Assembly: GCA_031378715.1 (NCBI GenBank)
Contig: JANNEN010000073.1
Location: 1 to 11,721 of the forward strand
Direction of reading: 5' to 3'
DNA from: Emticicia sp031378715
GTDB taxonomy: Bacteria > Bacteroidota > Bacteroidia > Cytophagales > Spirosomataceae
Length of the DNA: 11,721 bases
A program made the position numbers and the translations under genes. A model generated the notes under the pieces. The model was not told where the DNA came from and ran no database searches. It worked only from the letters and a program-made list of their open reading frames with translations. The stretch's first letter is position 1. Each line of letters starts with the position of its first letter. Below are positions 5,036 to 11,721 of the stretch, in pieces.

Positions 5036-6514
5036 CTACTGATGTTCGGTTCTTAATAAATCATTCACGGTCTTCACAGGATTGAAGGTAATGAGCGGCA
5101 CTTCTACAAAAAGTGTGTTCCAGTTTGCCATCGCACCGTTCCAAAGTCCTGGCAATTCTTGGGCTTTTAGGTCACGTCCACTTTGTGATTTTTGGGTATT
5201 AAAGCCCGTTTTTGGGTCACGGAAATCCATAAGGTTAAATTTTTGCCCTTTATAATCTTTCAATGTACAAATCAAATCAACGGGATTGAAGTGCGTGGCC
5301 TCATCGAAAATCGCCTTTTGGTCGGCATCTTTCAAATCAATTTGAGCCGATTCTACTACTTGCAGCGATGTTGAGCCATCAGCATTTTCCGCCCAAAAAG
5401 GTCCACCACCAGGCTCGCCAACATTTTTAACCATGCCACAAATCCGTAGCGGGCGGTTGAGTTTTGTACGGCAATACGCCTTTTTTTCTTCCAGCGAAAA
5501 ATCCTCGTAATCTTCGGGGGCTTCTACGCAGAGTTCGTTGTCAAGAAACTCCGAAATTTCTAATAAATCTACTTCGGTTAGCTTTACGCCGTCCATCATT
5601 TTCAAGAAAGCAAAAATCACTTCTTGGTAACTCAACACCAAACTCGCCAATGCTTTTTTGTAAATAATTGTTTGGGTTTTCAGGCTATCGGGTACAACAT
5701 TATCAATATTTTTGATAAAAACCACATCGGCGTCTTGATCATTGAGGTTTTCGAGCAAAGCCCCGTGTCCCGCTGGACGGAAGAGCAAATCACCGTTGGC
5801 GTTGCGAAATGGCTGGTTTTCTAAATCAACCGCAATGGTATCAGTCGAAGGTTTTTGTTCCGAAAAACTGATGTTATATTTTACGCCAAACTTTGCTTCG
5901 TAATTACTTAAAACGCTGTCTATCAGTGCATTAAATTTGCTTCGATGCTCGGGTGAAACCGTAAAATGAAGATTTACTTTGCCGCCCGCATTGGCATATT
6001 TTGCTCCTTCAACCAAATGTTCTTCGGCGGGTGTGCGGGTTTCGGTGCTGTATTTATGAAATTCGAGCAAGCCCTTTGGCAGACTACCGTAGTCGAGTCC
6101 TTCGGGAGTGAGGAGGTGTTTTAGGATAGTTTTGTGGTCGGCCGATTCGCTACCGATTGATTTTATCAGACTATCATAAAAAGCAAAATCTTGTAGGTGT
6201 TCCAGAAACTGATTGACCGATTTATCAATTTTATCTTCTTCCAAAGCTGCAAAAAGCGATTTGAACATTCGAGAAGCCGCACCCGAAGCTGGTACGAATT
6301 TTAGAAGTTTTTTGCCAAAAATCTGATCGTCAAAATCTCGGGCAAGTTTGGCGGCTTTTTCATCACCGAGCTGAATCATGCCATCGTCAATCGTGGCGGC
6401 TTTGATGACGTTGAGGTAGGGAAATTCGGTTTTGAAATTTTCTATTTGCTCCAAAATCGTTTCGAGATTTGCCCCACGGGCTTCGATTTGGCTAAGGTCT
6501 TTTTCGGTAAACAT
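5036..6514 (-). CDS. DUF4301 family protein, possible UDP-sugar pyrophosphorylase-like enzyme
   Basis: A 492-residue cytoplasmic protein that I assign to the DUF4301 family (common in Bacteroidota, function unknown). Several motifs recall UDP-sugar pyrophosphorylases of the GT-A nucleotidyltransferase fold: VPASGAASRMFKSL (74-87) in the place of the nucleotide-binding LxxGxGxR loop; RPAGHGALLENL (246-257), like the PGHGD segment; VFIKNIDNV (265-273), like the metal-site segment FVxNIDNL; and FNPVKTVNDLL (477-487), like RFLPVKTTSDLLL. Also conserved-looking are MVKNVGEPGGGPFW (361-374) and ATHFNPVDL (406-414). ATG 6514 gives MFTEKDLSQIEARG with no earlier in-frame alternative that looks better. 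It is followed on the same strand by the phosphotransferase gene and is divergent from proA. Family membership is likely; the enzymatic reading is inference. Confidence 0.85.
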   Translation of the reverse strand: MFTEKDLSQIEARGANLETILEQIENFKTEFPYLNVIKAATIDDGMIQLGDEKAAKLARDFDDQIFGKKLLKFVPASGAASRMFKSLFAALEEDKIDKSVNQFLEHLQDFAFYDSLIKSIGSESADHKTILKHLLTPEGLDYGSLPKGLLEFHKYSTETRTPAEEHLVEGAKYANAGGKVNLHFTVSPEHRSKFNALIDSVLSNYEAKFGVKYNISFSEQKPSTDTIAVDLENQPFRNANGDLLFRPAGHGALLENLNDQDADVVFIKNIDNVVPDSLKTQTIIYKKALASLVLSYQEVIFAFLKMMDGVKLTEVDLLEISEFLDNELCVEAPEDYEDFSLEEKKAYCRTKLNRPLRICGMVKNVGEPGGGPFWAENADGSTSLQVVESAQIDLKDADQKAIFDEATHFNPVDLICTLKDYKGQKFNLMDFRDPKTGFNTQKSQSGRDLKAQELPGLWNGAMANWNTLFVEVPLITFNPVKTVNDLLRTEHQ

Positions 6515-6558
6515 ATCCTAAGGTTGAGTTAATGCTTTTAATTGTAGCTATCAGGGTG

Positions 6559-6576
6559 TAATTTTACGAAAAATTA
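6559..6576. promoter_or_regulatory. AT-rich inverted repeat in the divergent DUF4301/proA spacer
   Basis: TAATTTT (6559-6565) and AAAATTA (6570-6576) are perfect 7-bp inverted repeats around ACGA. TAATTTTA on + and TAATTTTT on - are each one base off the TAnnTTTG -7 consensus, so the repeat could hold back-to-back promoters for proA and the DUF4301 gene. Nothing else is recognisable in the 93-base spacer. The AT-rich background makes this tentative. Confidence 0.25.
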
Positions 6577-6607
6577 AAGTTAGGGCAACGTTTTTGTTAG
6601 AAAAAAT

Positions 6608-7858
6608 ATGACTACCATTATTCCTCTTTTACAAAAAACCCAAGCAGCCGCTGCCAAAGTTCGGCAACTTTCTGATGCCCAACGGAGTGCGATGCTCAAT
6701 TATTTAGCCGAAATCGTGGAGCAATCGGTGGGCGAAATTATGTCCGAAAATCAAAAGGATTTGGACTTGATGGATAAGGCCGACTCGAAATATGATCGTT
6801 TACTTTTGACCGAAAACAGAATACAATCTTTGGCCGATTCGCTGCGAGAAGTGGCACTTTTACCCGACCCCACGGGCGAGATTTTAGTTGAAAGAAATTT
6901 GTCCAATGGCTTGAATATCAAGAAGTTAGCCGTTCCGATGGGCGTTGTGGGCGTGATTTATGAATCTCGCCCCAACGTTACGATTGATGTGGCTTCGTTG
7001 TGCTTGCGGTCGGGTAACGCCTGCGTGCTGAAAGGTGGAAAAGAGGCAATTTTCTCAAATACTTGTTTGGTCGGTTTGATTCATCAAGCATTGGCAAAAT
7101 TTGGCATTGCCAACGAAGCCGTTCTGCTACTACCAAGCGACCGAAAGTTTACCGAAGAGCTTTTACAGGCCACTCGTTATGTGGATATTATTATTCCACG
7201 GGGTTCTGATGCTTTGATACAATTTGTGCGGAAAAATTCGCTCATTCCGACTATCGAAACGGGGGCGGGTGTGGTGCATACGTACGTTGAGCAATCGGCT
7301 GATTTAGCAAAGGCAAAAGAAATCATTGTCAATGCTCGGGTTTCTCGTCCATCGGTTTGTAATTCGCTTGACTGTGCGATTATTGATGTGGCAATTATTG
7401 AGCAATTTCTGCCAATGTTGGTCGAAGATTTTGAAAAATGGAAAGTAGAAATCTATGCTGATGAGGCCTGTTATGCTGTTTTTGAGAAAATTGGCTACAA
7501 AAAACTACACAAAGCCCAAGTCGAAGATTTTGGTCGGGAATGGCTTGATTATAAAATTTCGTTCAAAACGGTTCAGGATATTGACGAAGCATTGGCACAT
7601 ATTCAAGCCTTCTCTTCTCGACATTCGGAGGCGATTTTGACCGAAAATAAAGTTTTCGCCCAAAAATTTCTCTCCGAAGTTGATGCTGCCGCCGTTTATC
7701 ACAATGCCTCCACCCGTTTTACCGATGGCGGAATGTTTGGACTTGGAGCGGAAATCGGTATTTCTACCCAAAAACTCCACGCCCGAGGGCCGTTTGCTCT
7801 CGAAAAACTCGTTACCGAAAAATGGGTAATTTTGGGTGATGGGCAGGTTCGGTGGTGA
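6608..7858 (+). CDS. proA: glutamate-5-semialdehyde dehydrogenase (gamma-glutamyl phosphate reductase)
   Basis: Second step of proline synthesis from glutamate: NADPH-dependent reduction of gamma-glutamyl phosphate to glutamate-5-semialdehyde in the cytoplasm. The 416 residues match E. coli ProA (417). Visible landmarks are GVIYESRPNVTIDVASLCLR (115-134), the cofactor region LKGGKEA (141-147), the catalytic cysteine in RPSVCNSLD (Cys251), and the family signature YHNASTRFTDGGMFGLGAEI (364-383) followed by STQKLHARGP. The ATG at 6608 follows an A-run (aaaaaat). No proB or proC is adjacent in the window, so the gene is not in a visible proline operon. It ends only 9 bases from the convergent acetyltransferase gene, and no terminator hairpin is visible between them. 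Confidence 0.98.
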   Translation: MTTIIPLLQKTQAAAAKVRQLSDAQRSAMLNYLAEIVEQSVGEIMSENQKDLDLMDKADSKYDRLLLTENRIQSLADSLREVALLPDPTGEILVERNLSNGLNIKKLAVPMGVVGVIYESRPNVTIDVASLCLRSGNACVLKGGKEAIFSNTCLVGLIHQALAKFGIANEAVLLLPSDRKFTEELLQATRYVDIIIPRGSDALIQFVRKNSLIPTIETGAGVVHTYVEQSADLAKAKEIIVNARVSRPSVCNSLDCAIIDVAIIEQFLPMLVEDFEKWKVEIYADEACYAVFEKIGYKKLHKAQVEDFGREWLDYKISFKTVQDIDEALAHIQAFSSRHSEAILTENKVFAQKFLSEVDAAAVYHNASTRFTDGGMFGLGAEIGISTQKLHARGPFALEKLVTEKWVILGDGQVRW

Positions 7859-7867
7859 AATGTTAGT

Positions 7868-8431
7868 TTATCGCCAATCCCAAACGACCACTCGCCATAC
7901 TTCATTGAGGTTTTTATCTTCAAAATCCATCACAGGCACAAATCCGACCCGTGCATGGGCTTTCATCGAACGCAGATTATTGGTCGAAATATCGGTGACA
8001 CACATCTCAAATTTTACCGACAATTCGGCTCGCAGTTTTTGGTACATTCCATCAAAAAAACCCATGCTGCGGTAGCCTTCACCGACGCACACTTGCCCCA
8101 TCACGACGTATGCGAAATCTTTCAACGTCTGCCCATCGTAGGCTATTTCATCAATCGAATCGAAGAGTGATTTTAACTCAGGCACATCATTCCGAAACTG
8201 CGGTAACATCGCCAAGCAATAGCCCACCACGGCATCACCATCTTTTACGATAACGCTCGGCTGGGCATCATTCATGGCTTTTAGTACCGAAAATTGATGC
8301 TCAACCGTCACGAATCCCTGGCTTTGGATTTGCTCGGGCGAAAGGTTTTTTTTTAGATTTTGTTGTTGGAGGGCTAAGATTCCCCTCACATCATCATCGT
8401 TTTTGACTGTGGTGATGATTAGATTTTGCAT
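7868..8431 (-). CDS. GNAT family N-acetyltransferase
   Basis: A 187-residue acetyl-CoA-dependent acetyltransferase of unknown substrate, cytoplasmic. Motif A, holding the acetyl-CoA pyrophosphate loop, is at about 112-134 (GQVCVGEGYRSMGFFDGMYQ; the Q/RxxGxG loop is the variant GYRSMG). Motif B is at 147-168 with the common pattern NLRSMKAHARVGFVPV. I chose ATG 8431 (MQNLIITTVKND), which begins the GNAT fold directly. An in-frame ATG at 8500 would add 23 residues (MNCFFVKDNYFILLAAFQ...) but runs through the divergent promoter region and almost to the lactonase start, so it is rejected. Codons for Lys26-Lys27-Asn28 lie in a run of nine A bases (8346-8354 as T on +), a possible slippage site. 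It converges on proA and diverges from the lactonase gene. Confidence 0.92.
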   Translation of the reverse strand: MQNLIITTVKNDDDVRGILALQQQNLKKNLSPEQIQSQGFVTVEHQFSVLKAMNDAQPSVIVKDGDAVVGYCLAMLPQFRNDVPELKSLFDSIDEIAYDGQTLKDFAYVVMGQVCVGEGYRSMGFFDGMYQKLRAELSVKFEMCVTDISTNNLRSMKAHARVGFVPVMDFEDKNLNEVWRVVVWDWR

Positions 8432-8462
8432 AATAATATATAATATTTGGAAAGCTGCAAGT

Positions 8463-8481
8463 AAGATAAAATAATTATCTT
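8463..8481. promoter_or_regulatory. inverted repeat overlapping the lactonase promoter element
   Basis: AAGATAA (8463-8469) and TTATCTT (8475-8481) form a perfect 7-bp inverted repeat with a 5-base spacer (AATAA). The right arm covers most of the candidate -7 element at 8476-8483. It lies in the 72-base spacer between the divergent acetyltransferase and lactonase genes, a fitting place for an operator. No regulator gene is nearby. Confidence 0.3.
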
Positions 8482-8483
8482 TG
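8476..8483 (+). promoter_or_regulatory. candidate Bacteroidota -7 promoter element for the lactonase gene
   Basis: TATCTTTG matches the Bacteroidota -7 consensus TAnnTTTG at every fixed base and lies 20 bases before the ATG at 8504. This would give a very short leader. A TTTG at 8446-8449 is 26 bases upstream, longer than usual for a -33 element, so only the -7 half is well supported. Confidence 0.5.
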
Positions 8484-8503
8484 ACAAAAAAACAATTCAA
8501 TCT

Positions 8504-9706
8504 ATGAAAAATATCTCTTCTTTAAAGGCCAAAAAGTACATTGTTCTCCTGTTTATGGCTTGCTTACTTTTACCAAATATAGGCAAATCGCAGTCAAAAG
8601 ATGAGCAATATCTCATCGTCGGTACGTATTCACGCCGTGCGAGCGAAGGAATTTATGTGTATAAATTTAACACCAATACGGGCGATTTTAGTGCCGTGAG
8701 TGTAGCAAAAGGCATAAAAAACCCTTCTTTTTTGGCAGTTTCACCTGACGAAAAGTTTGTTTATTCGGTTGGTGAAACCGATACCGATGGTTCGGTAACG
8801 GCTTATGGTTTGGATAAAAAATCGGGTAATCTGACCAAACTGAACACGCAGCTTTCGGGCGGAGCAAATCCTTGCCACGTAAGCATCGACAAAACGGGCA
8901 AATGGGTTTTGGTAGGAAATTATTCGGGCGGAAATTTATCAATCTTGCCCGTAAATGCCGATGGGTCGCTGGGGCAAGCTACGCAGAGCATCAACCACGA
9001 AGGCAAGGGTACGAACGCCGCTCGCCAAGAGAAACCGCACGTTCATTCGGTCAATATTGCCCCGAATAATGTTGATGTCTTTGTGCCTGATTTGGGCATT
9101 GATAAAATCGTGACGTACAAGTTAGACACCAAAAATGGCAAACTGTTGGCAGGAAAAACGCCTTTTACGAAAGTTGCTGATGGTACGGGTCCGAGGCATT
9201 TTACGCTTCACCCCAACGGGAAGTTTGCTTACGTGATTCAAGAATTGAGTAGTACCGTGACGGGTTTTAATTATGTTTCGGGAAAACTCACGCCGTTCCA
9301 AACGATTACGACTTTGGCGGCAGATTTTGAAAATAAAAGTAAAAGTTTCTGTGCCGATATTCATATTTCGCCCGATGGAAAATTTCTTTACGGCTCAAAT
9401 CGCTTCGTTGATGCCGCAAATCCCGACAACCGATTTGCTCCGAATATTACCACCGACACAATAGTGATCTATGGCATTGACCAAAAAACGGGCAAACTCA
9501 CTTACATCGGCAACGAACCCGTGCTGGGCAAAATTCCCCGTAATTTTATGATTACTCCCAACGGAAAGTTTGTGCTGGTAGCTAATCAAGAAACGGATAA
9601 TATTACGATCTTTAGTAGAGATGCCAAAACGGGCAAACTAACACCAATGGCCAAGCAAATCGAAATACCCGTACCCGTTTGCTTGAAAATGGTGAGCGTG
9701 GAGTGA
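8504..9706 (+). CDS. secreted lactonase family protein (6-phosphogluconolactonase-like beta-propeller)
   Basis: A 400-residue seven-bladed beta-propeller of the cycloisomerase 2/YbhE lactonase family. Residues 1-30 form a signal peptide: basic start (KNISSLKAKK), hydrophobic core YIVLLFMACLLL (12-23), and likely cleavage near GKSQ-S. Cys20 lies inside the hydrophobic core with a poor lipobox, so export by signal peptidase I is more likely than a lipoprotein. Blade repeats recur as SPDEKFVYS (80-88), TGKWVLVGN (131-139), GPRHFTLHPNGKFAYV (229-244), SPDGKFLYGSN (289-299) and TPNGKFVLVAN (351-361), each near a (T/S)GKLT turn; GPRHFxxHPNGKFAY is typical of the family. E. coli Pgl (331 residues) is cytosolic and acts in the pentose phosphate pathway. 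Export here suggests a periplasmic lactone or another substrate, so I do not use the symbol pgl. Confidence 0.93.
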   Translation: MKNISSLKAKKYIVLLFMACLLLPNIGKSQSKDEQYLIVGTYSRRASEGIYVYKFNTNTGDFSAVSVAKGIKNPSFLAVSPDEKFVYSVGETDTDGSVTAYGLDKKSGNLTKLNTQLSGGANPCHVSIDKTGKWVLVGNYSGGNLSILPVNADGSLGQATQSINHEGKGTNAARQEKPHVHSVNIAPNNVDVFVPDLGIDKIVTYKLDTKNGKLLAGKTPFTKVADGTGPRHFTLHPNGKFAYVIQELSSTVTGFNYVSGKLTPFQTITTLAADFENKSKSFCADIHISPDGKFLYGSNRFVDAANPDNRFAPNITTDTIVIYGIDQKTGKLTYIGNEPVLGKIPRNFMITPNGKFVLVANQETDNITIFSRDAKTGKLTPMAKQIEIPVPVCLKMVSVE

Positions 9707-9737
9707 TGATTTTCAATAAATACTGAATAGTTTTGTA

Positions 9738-9776
9738 ACAAAAATGCCTTTCACTCTAAGTGAAAGGCATTTTTGT
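9738..9776. terminator. bidirectional terminator between the lactonase gene and secDF
   Basis: Arms 9738-9755 and 9759-9776 are perfect 18-bp reverse complements (core ATGCCTTTCACT/AGTGAAAGGCAT) around a 3-base loop CTA. The arm ends give a T5 run on the + strand (9770-9774) and, because of symmetry, also on the - strand. It sits between two convergent stops, 32 bases after the lactonase stop and 20 bases from the secDF stop, and can end transcripts from both sides. Confidence 0.96.
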
Positions 9777-9796
9777 TGATCATTTATTACGGTCTA

Positions 9797-11721
9797 TTAT
9801 GACTTCTTTCCTTTCTTAACTTCCTCGGTTGCTACTACTGGAATAAGTGCTAATTTGGCTTCTTCGTTTTTCAAATCACGCTGCATTGAATCTACAACGA
9901 TTGGCGTTGCTACGAACAACGATGAATACGTTCCGACGATTACACCGATAAACATTGCAAATACAAATCCACGGATAGTTTCGCCACCAAAAATCATTAG
10001 CACCAAAAGCACTACCAATGTCGAGAAGCCCGTCACGGCCGTACGGCTTAGGGTTGCGTTCAAGGCGTTGTTGATTACGGTCGGAATGTCTTCTTTTACG
10101 CCACGTTTTTCGGTCAAATATTCACGTACACGGTCAAATACTACAACCGTATCGTTCATCGAATAACCCATAATCGTTAGTACTGCTCCCACAAACGCCT
10201 GATCAACATCAAGCGAGAATGGTAGCCAGCCTCTAAGAATAGAGAAAATACCGAGAATAATGGCTACGTCGTGGAATAAGGCAACCAATGCCCCATAACC
10301 AAATGCCAAACGACGGAAACGCACGAAAATGTAAATAAATACCAAGGCGATTGACAATAAAATGGCTTTCAAAGCACCACTGATGGCATCGTTAGCGATG
10401 GTTGGTCCAACTTTCGATGAACTCATCACGACACCTTTGTTGCCACTCATGCTCGCAAGGGCAGTATTGATGCTGTTTTCTAATTGTTTTTCAACGTCAG
10501 GATTTGTGTTTTCGATTTTATAAGGAGTCGTGATTTTTACTTGATCAAAACCTCCGAACGTTTTTACCTCAATCGCCTTACCCTCGAAAGTGGCTTTCAA
10601 AGCCTTGCTGACATCTTCGGTATTGATTGTTTTTTCAAACTTAGCCACGTACGTGCGGCCGCCCAAGAAATCAACGCCCAAGCCGAAGCCTTTGAAAATT
10701 ATCGAAACGATTCCTAAAATGATAATCGTACTCGAAATAGCATAATAGATTTTACGCTTCGATACGAAATCAAAGTTTGAATCTTTGAATAATTTTTCAG
10801 TCCATTTTGTAAAGAAAGTAACTGATTTTCCTTTGCTGATATAATATTCAAACAATAATCTTGAAACGAAAATCGCCGAGAACAACGAAGTGAAAATACC
10901 AATCAAAAGCGTAGTGGCAAAACCCAAAATCAAGCCCGAACCAAAGATAAACAGCACCGCACCCGTAATGAGCGTAGTTACGTTTGAGTCAATGATTGAT
11001 GACATGGCATTCTGAAAACCATCTCGCACGGCCACTGGGAAGGTTTTCCCGAGAAGTAACTCTTCTTTGATACGCTCATAAATCAACACGTTTGCATCGA
11101 CCGACATACCCACCGAAAGTACCAAACCTGCGATTCCTGGGAGGGTAAGTGTTGCACCAAACGATGCCATTACGCCCAAAAGTAAGAATAAGTTTACGAG
11201 TAGAGCGATATTGGCAATCAAACCCGCTTTGTTGTAATAAATCATTACAAAAGCCAAAACGAACAAAACCCCAATGATTGACGACAAGATACCCGCACGG
11301 GCAGCTTCCGAGCCAACGGTTGCTCCTACGATGTCTTCCGAGATAATATTGGTTGGAGCGGGGAGTTTACCTGCTTTCAATACGTTGGCAAGGTCAAGGG
11401 CTTCTTCAACGGTGAAGTTTCCAGAGATACTCGAACGCCCGCCACCGATTTCACCGTTTACGTTTGGTGCTGAATAAACGAAGTTGTCAAGAATAATTGC
11501 CACCGAACGACCAATGTTTGCACCCGTCAAGGCTTTCCATTTTCTGGCACCTTCGGCGTTCATCTGCATTTCGACGGCGGGCTTGCCGCTATCATCAAAA
11601 TCCTGTGAAGCGTTCGTCACTACATCGCCCTCGAGTGGTGCTTTGCCCAAATCTTTCACGAAATACATATCAACGATTTCCTCGTTTAGGTTTGTGCCAT
11701 TCGCACGGGCTTTTACGTCAT
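9797..11721 (-). CDS. secDF: SecDF fusion protein translocase subunit, 5' end beyond the window
   Basis: Inner-membrane accessory of the Sec translocon that uses proton motive force to complete protein export. The frame stays open through the right edge (17 more codons upstream of the Met codon at 11668), so about 640 C-terminal residues are visible and the N-terminal part of SecD is missing. Counting from Met 11668: the end of the large SecD periplasmic domain (to about 110); SecD membrane helices from about 121, with motif SVGMSVDANVLIYERIKEEL (183-202) carrying the proton-relay Asp; the SecF part from about 305, with GVDFLGGRTYVAKF (332-345); a periplasmic loop; and the SecF motif IMGYSMNDTVVVFDRVREYL, followed by the last helices. 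The C-terminus is lysine-rich (VKKGKKS). SecD and SecF are fused in one chain, as is common in Bacteroidota. No promoter is visible within the window. Confidence 0.97.
   Translation of the reverse strand, partial: DVKARANGTNLNEEIVDMYFVKDLGKAPLEGDVVTNASQDFDDSGKPAVEMQMNAEGARKWKALTGANIGRSVAIILDNFVYSAPNVNGEIGGGRSSISGNFTVEEALDLANVLKAGKLPAPTNIISEDIVGATVGSEAARAGILSSIIGVLFVLAFVMIYYNKAGLIANIALLVNLFLLLGVMASFGATLTLPGIAGLVLSVGMSVDANVLIYERIKEELLLGKTFPVAVRDGFQNAMSSIIDSNVTTLITGAVLFIFGSGLILGFATTLLIGIFTSLFSAIFVSRLLFEYYISKGKSVTFFTKWTEKLFKDSNFDFVSKRKIYYAISSTIIILGIVSIIFKGFGLGVDFLGGRTYVAKFEKTINTEDVSKALKATFEGKAIEVKTFGGFDQVKITTPYKIENTNPDVEKQLENSINTALASMSGNKGVVMSSSKVGPTIANDAISGALKAILLSIALVFIYIFVRFRRLAFGYGALVALFHDVAIILGIFSILRGWLPFSLDVDQAFVGAVLTIMGYSMNDTVVVFDRVREYLTEKRGVKEDIPTVINNALNATLSRTAVTGFSTLVVLLVLMIFGGETIRGFVFAMFIGVIVGTYSSLFVATPIVVDSMQRDLKNEEAKLALIPVVATEEVKKGKKS

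Noticed and set aside
7505..7780. Minus-strand 91-codon frame inside proA
   Set aside because: It lies wholly over the conserved proA signature region and has no features of its own.
8432..8500. Longer 210-residue form of the acetyltransferase starting at 8500
   Set aside because: The extra 23 residues run through the divergent promoter region and do not resemble a GNAT start; ATG 8431 begins the fold directly.
9738..9776. Perfect 18-bp inverted repeat as a mobile element end or attachment site
   Set aside because: The 3-base loop, flanking T-runs and position between convergent stops fit a bidirectional terminator.

Overview
The window looks like a chromosomal segment of a member of the Bacteroidota, most likely a Cytophagales relative; genus cannot be set from sequence alone. 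The reasons are a SecD-SecF fusion, a DUF4301-type protein, A-rich leaders instead of clear Shine-Dalgarno sites, promoter-like elements close to TAnnTTTG, and moderate GC content with AT-rich spacers. No tRNA, rRNA, CRISPR array, insertion sequence or prophage gene was recognised, and no gene-free stretch exceeds 300 bases.

Region 1 (1-3866, + strand) is the 3' part of an ATP synthase operon: atpA (alpha subunit), then a roughly 1.1 kb AT-rich insert, then atpG (gamma subunit), ending in a bidirectional terminator. The insert holds an antitoxin/YoeB-type toxin pair with a 4-base GTGA overlap and a small coiled-coil protein of unknown function that ends 15 bases before atpG. atpA and atpG are usually adjacent, so this is the main point of interest. 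A long imperfect inverted repeat built from 8-base units lies just upstream of atpA.

Region 2 (3880-6514, - strand) holds a DUF4301 protein followed by an APH/ACAD10-like phosphotransferase. They are 76 bases apart and possibly co-transcribed. The DUF4301 protein carries several motifs that look like a diverged UDP-sugar pyrophosphorylase.

Region 3 (6608-8431) holds proA (glutamate-5-semialdehyde dehydrogenase, proline synthesis) on +, converging at a 9-base gap with a GNAT acetyltransferase on -. Region 4 (8463-11721) holds a secreted seven-bladed lactonase-family protein on +, divergent from the GNAT gene. It converges on a 5'-truncated secDF on - across a perfect 18-bp terminator stem.

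Apart from the two ATP synthase subunits and the toxin-antitoxin pair, the neighbours have unrelated housekeeping or unknown roles. The window reads as ordinary core genome with one small accessory insertion inside an essential operon.
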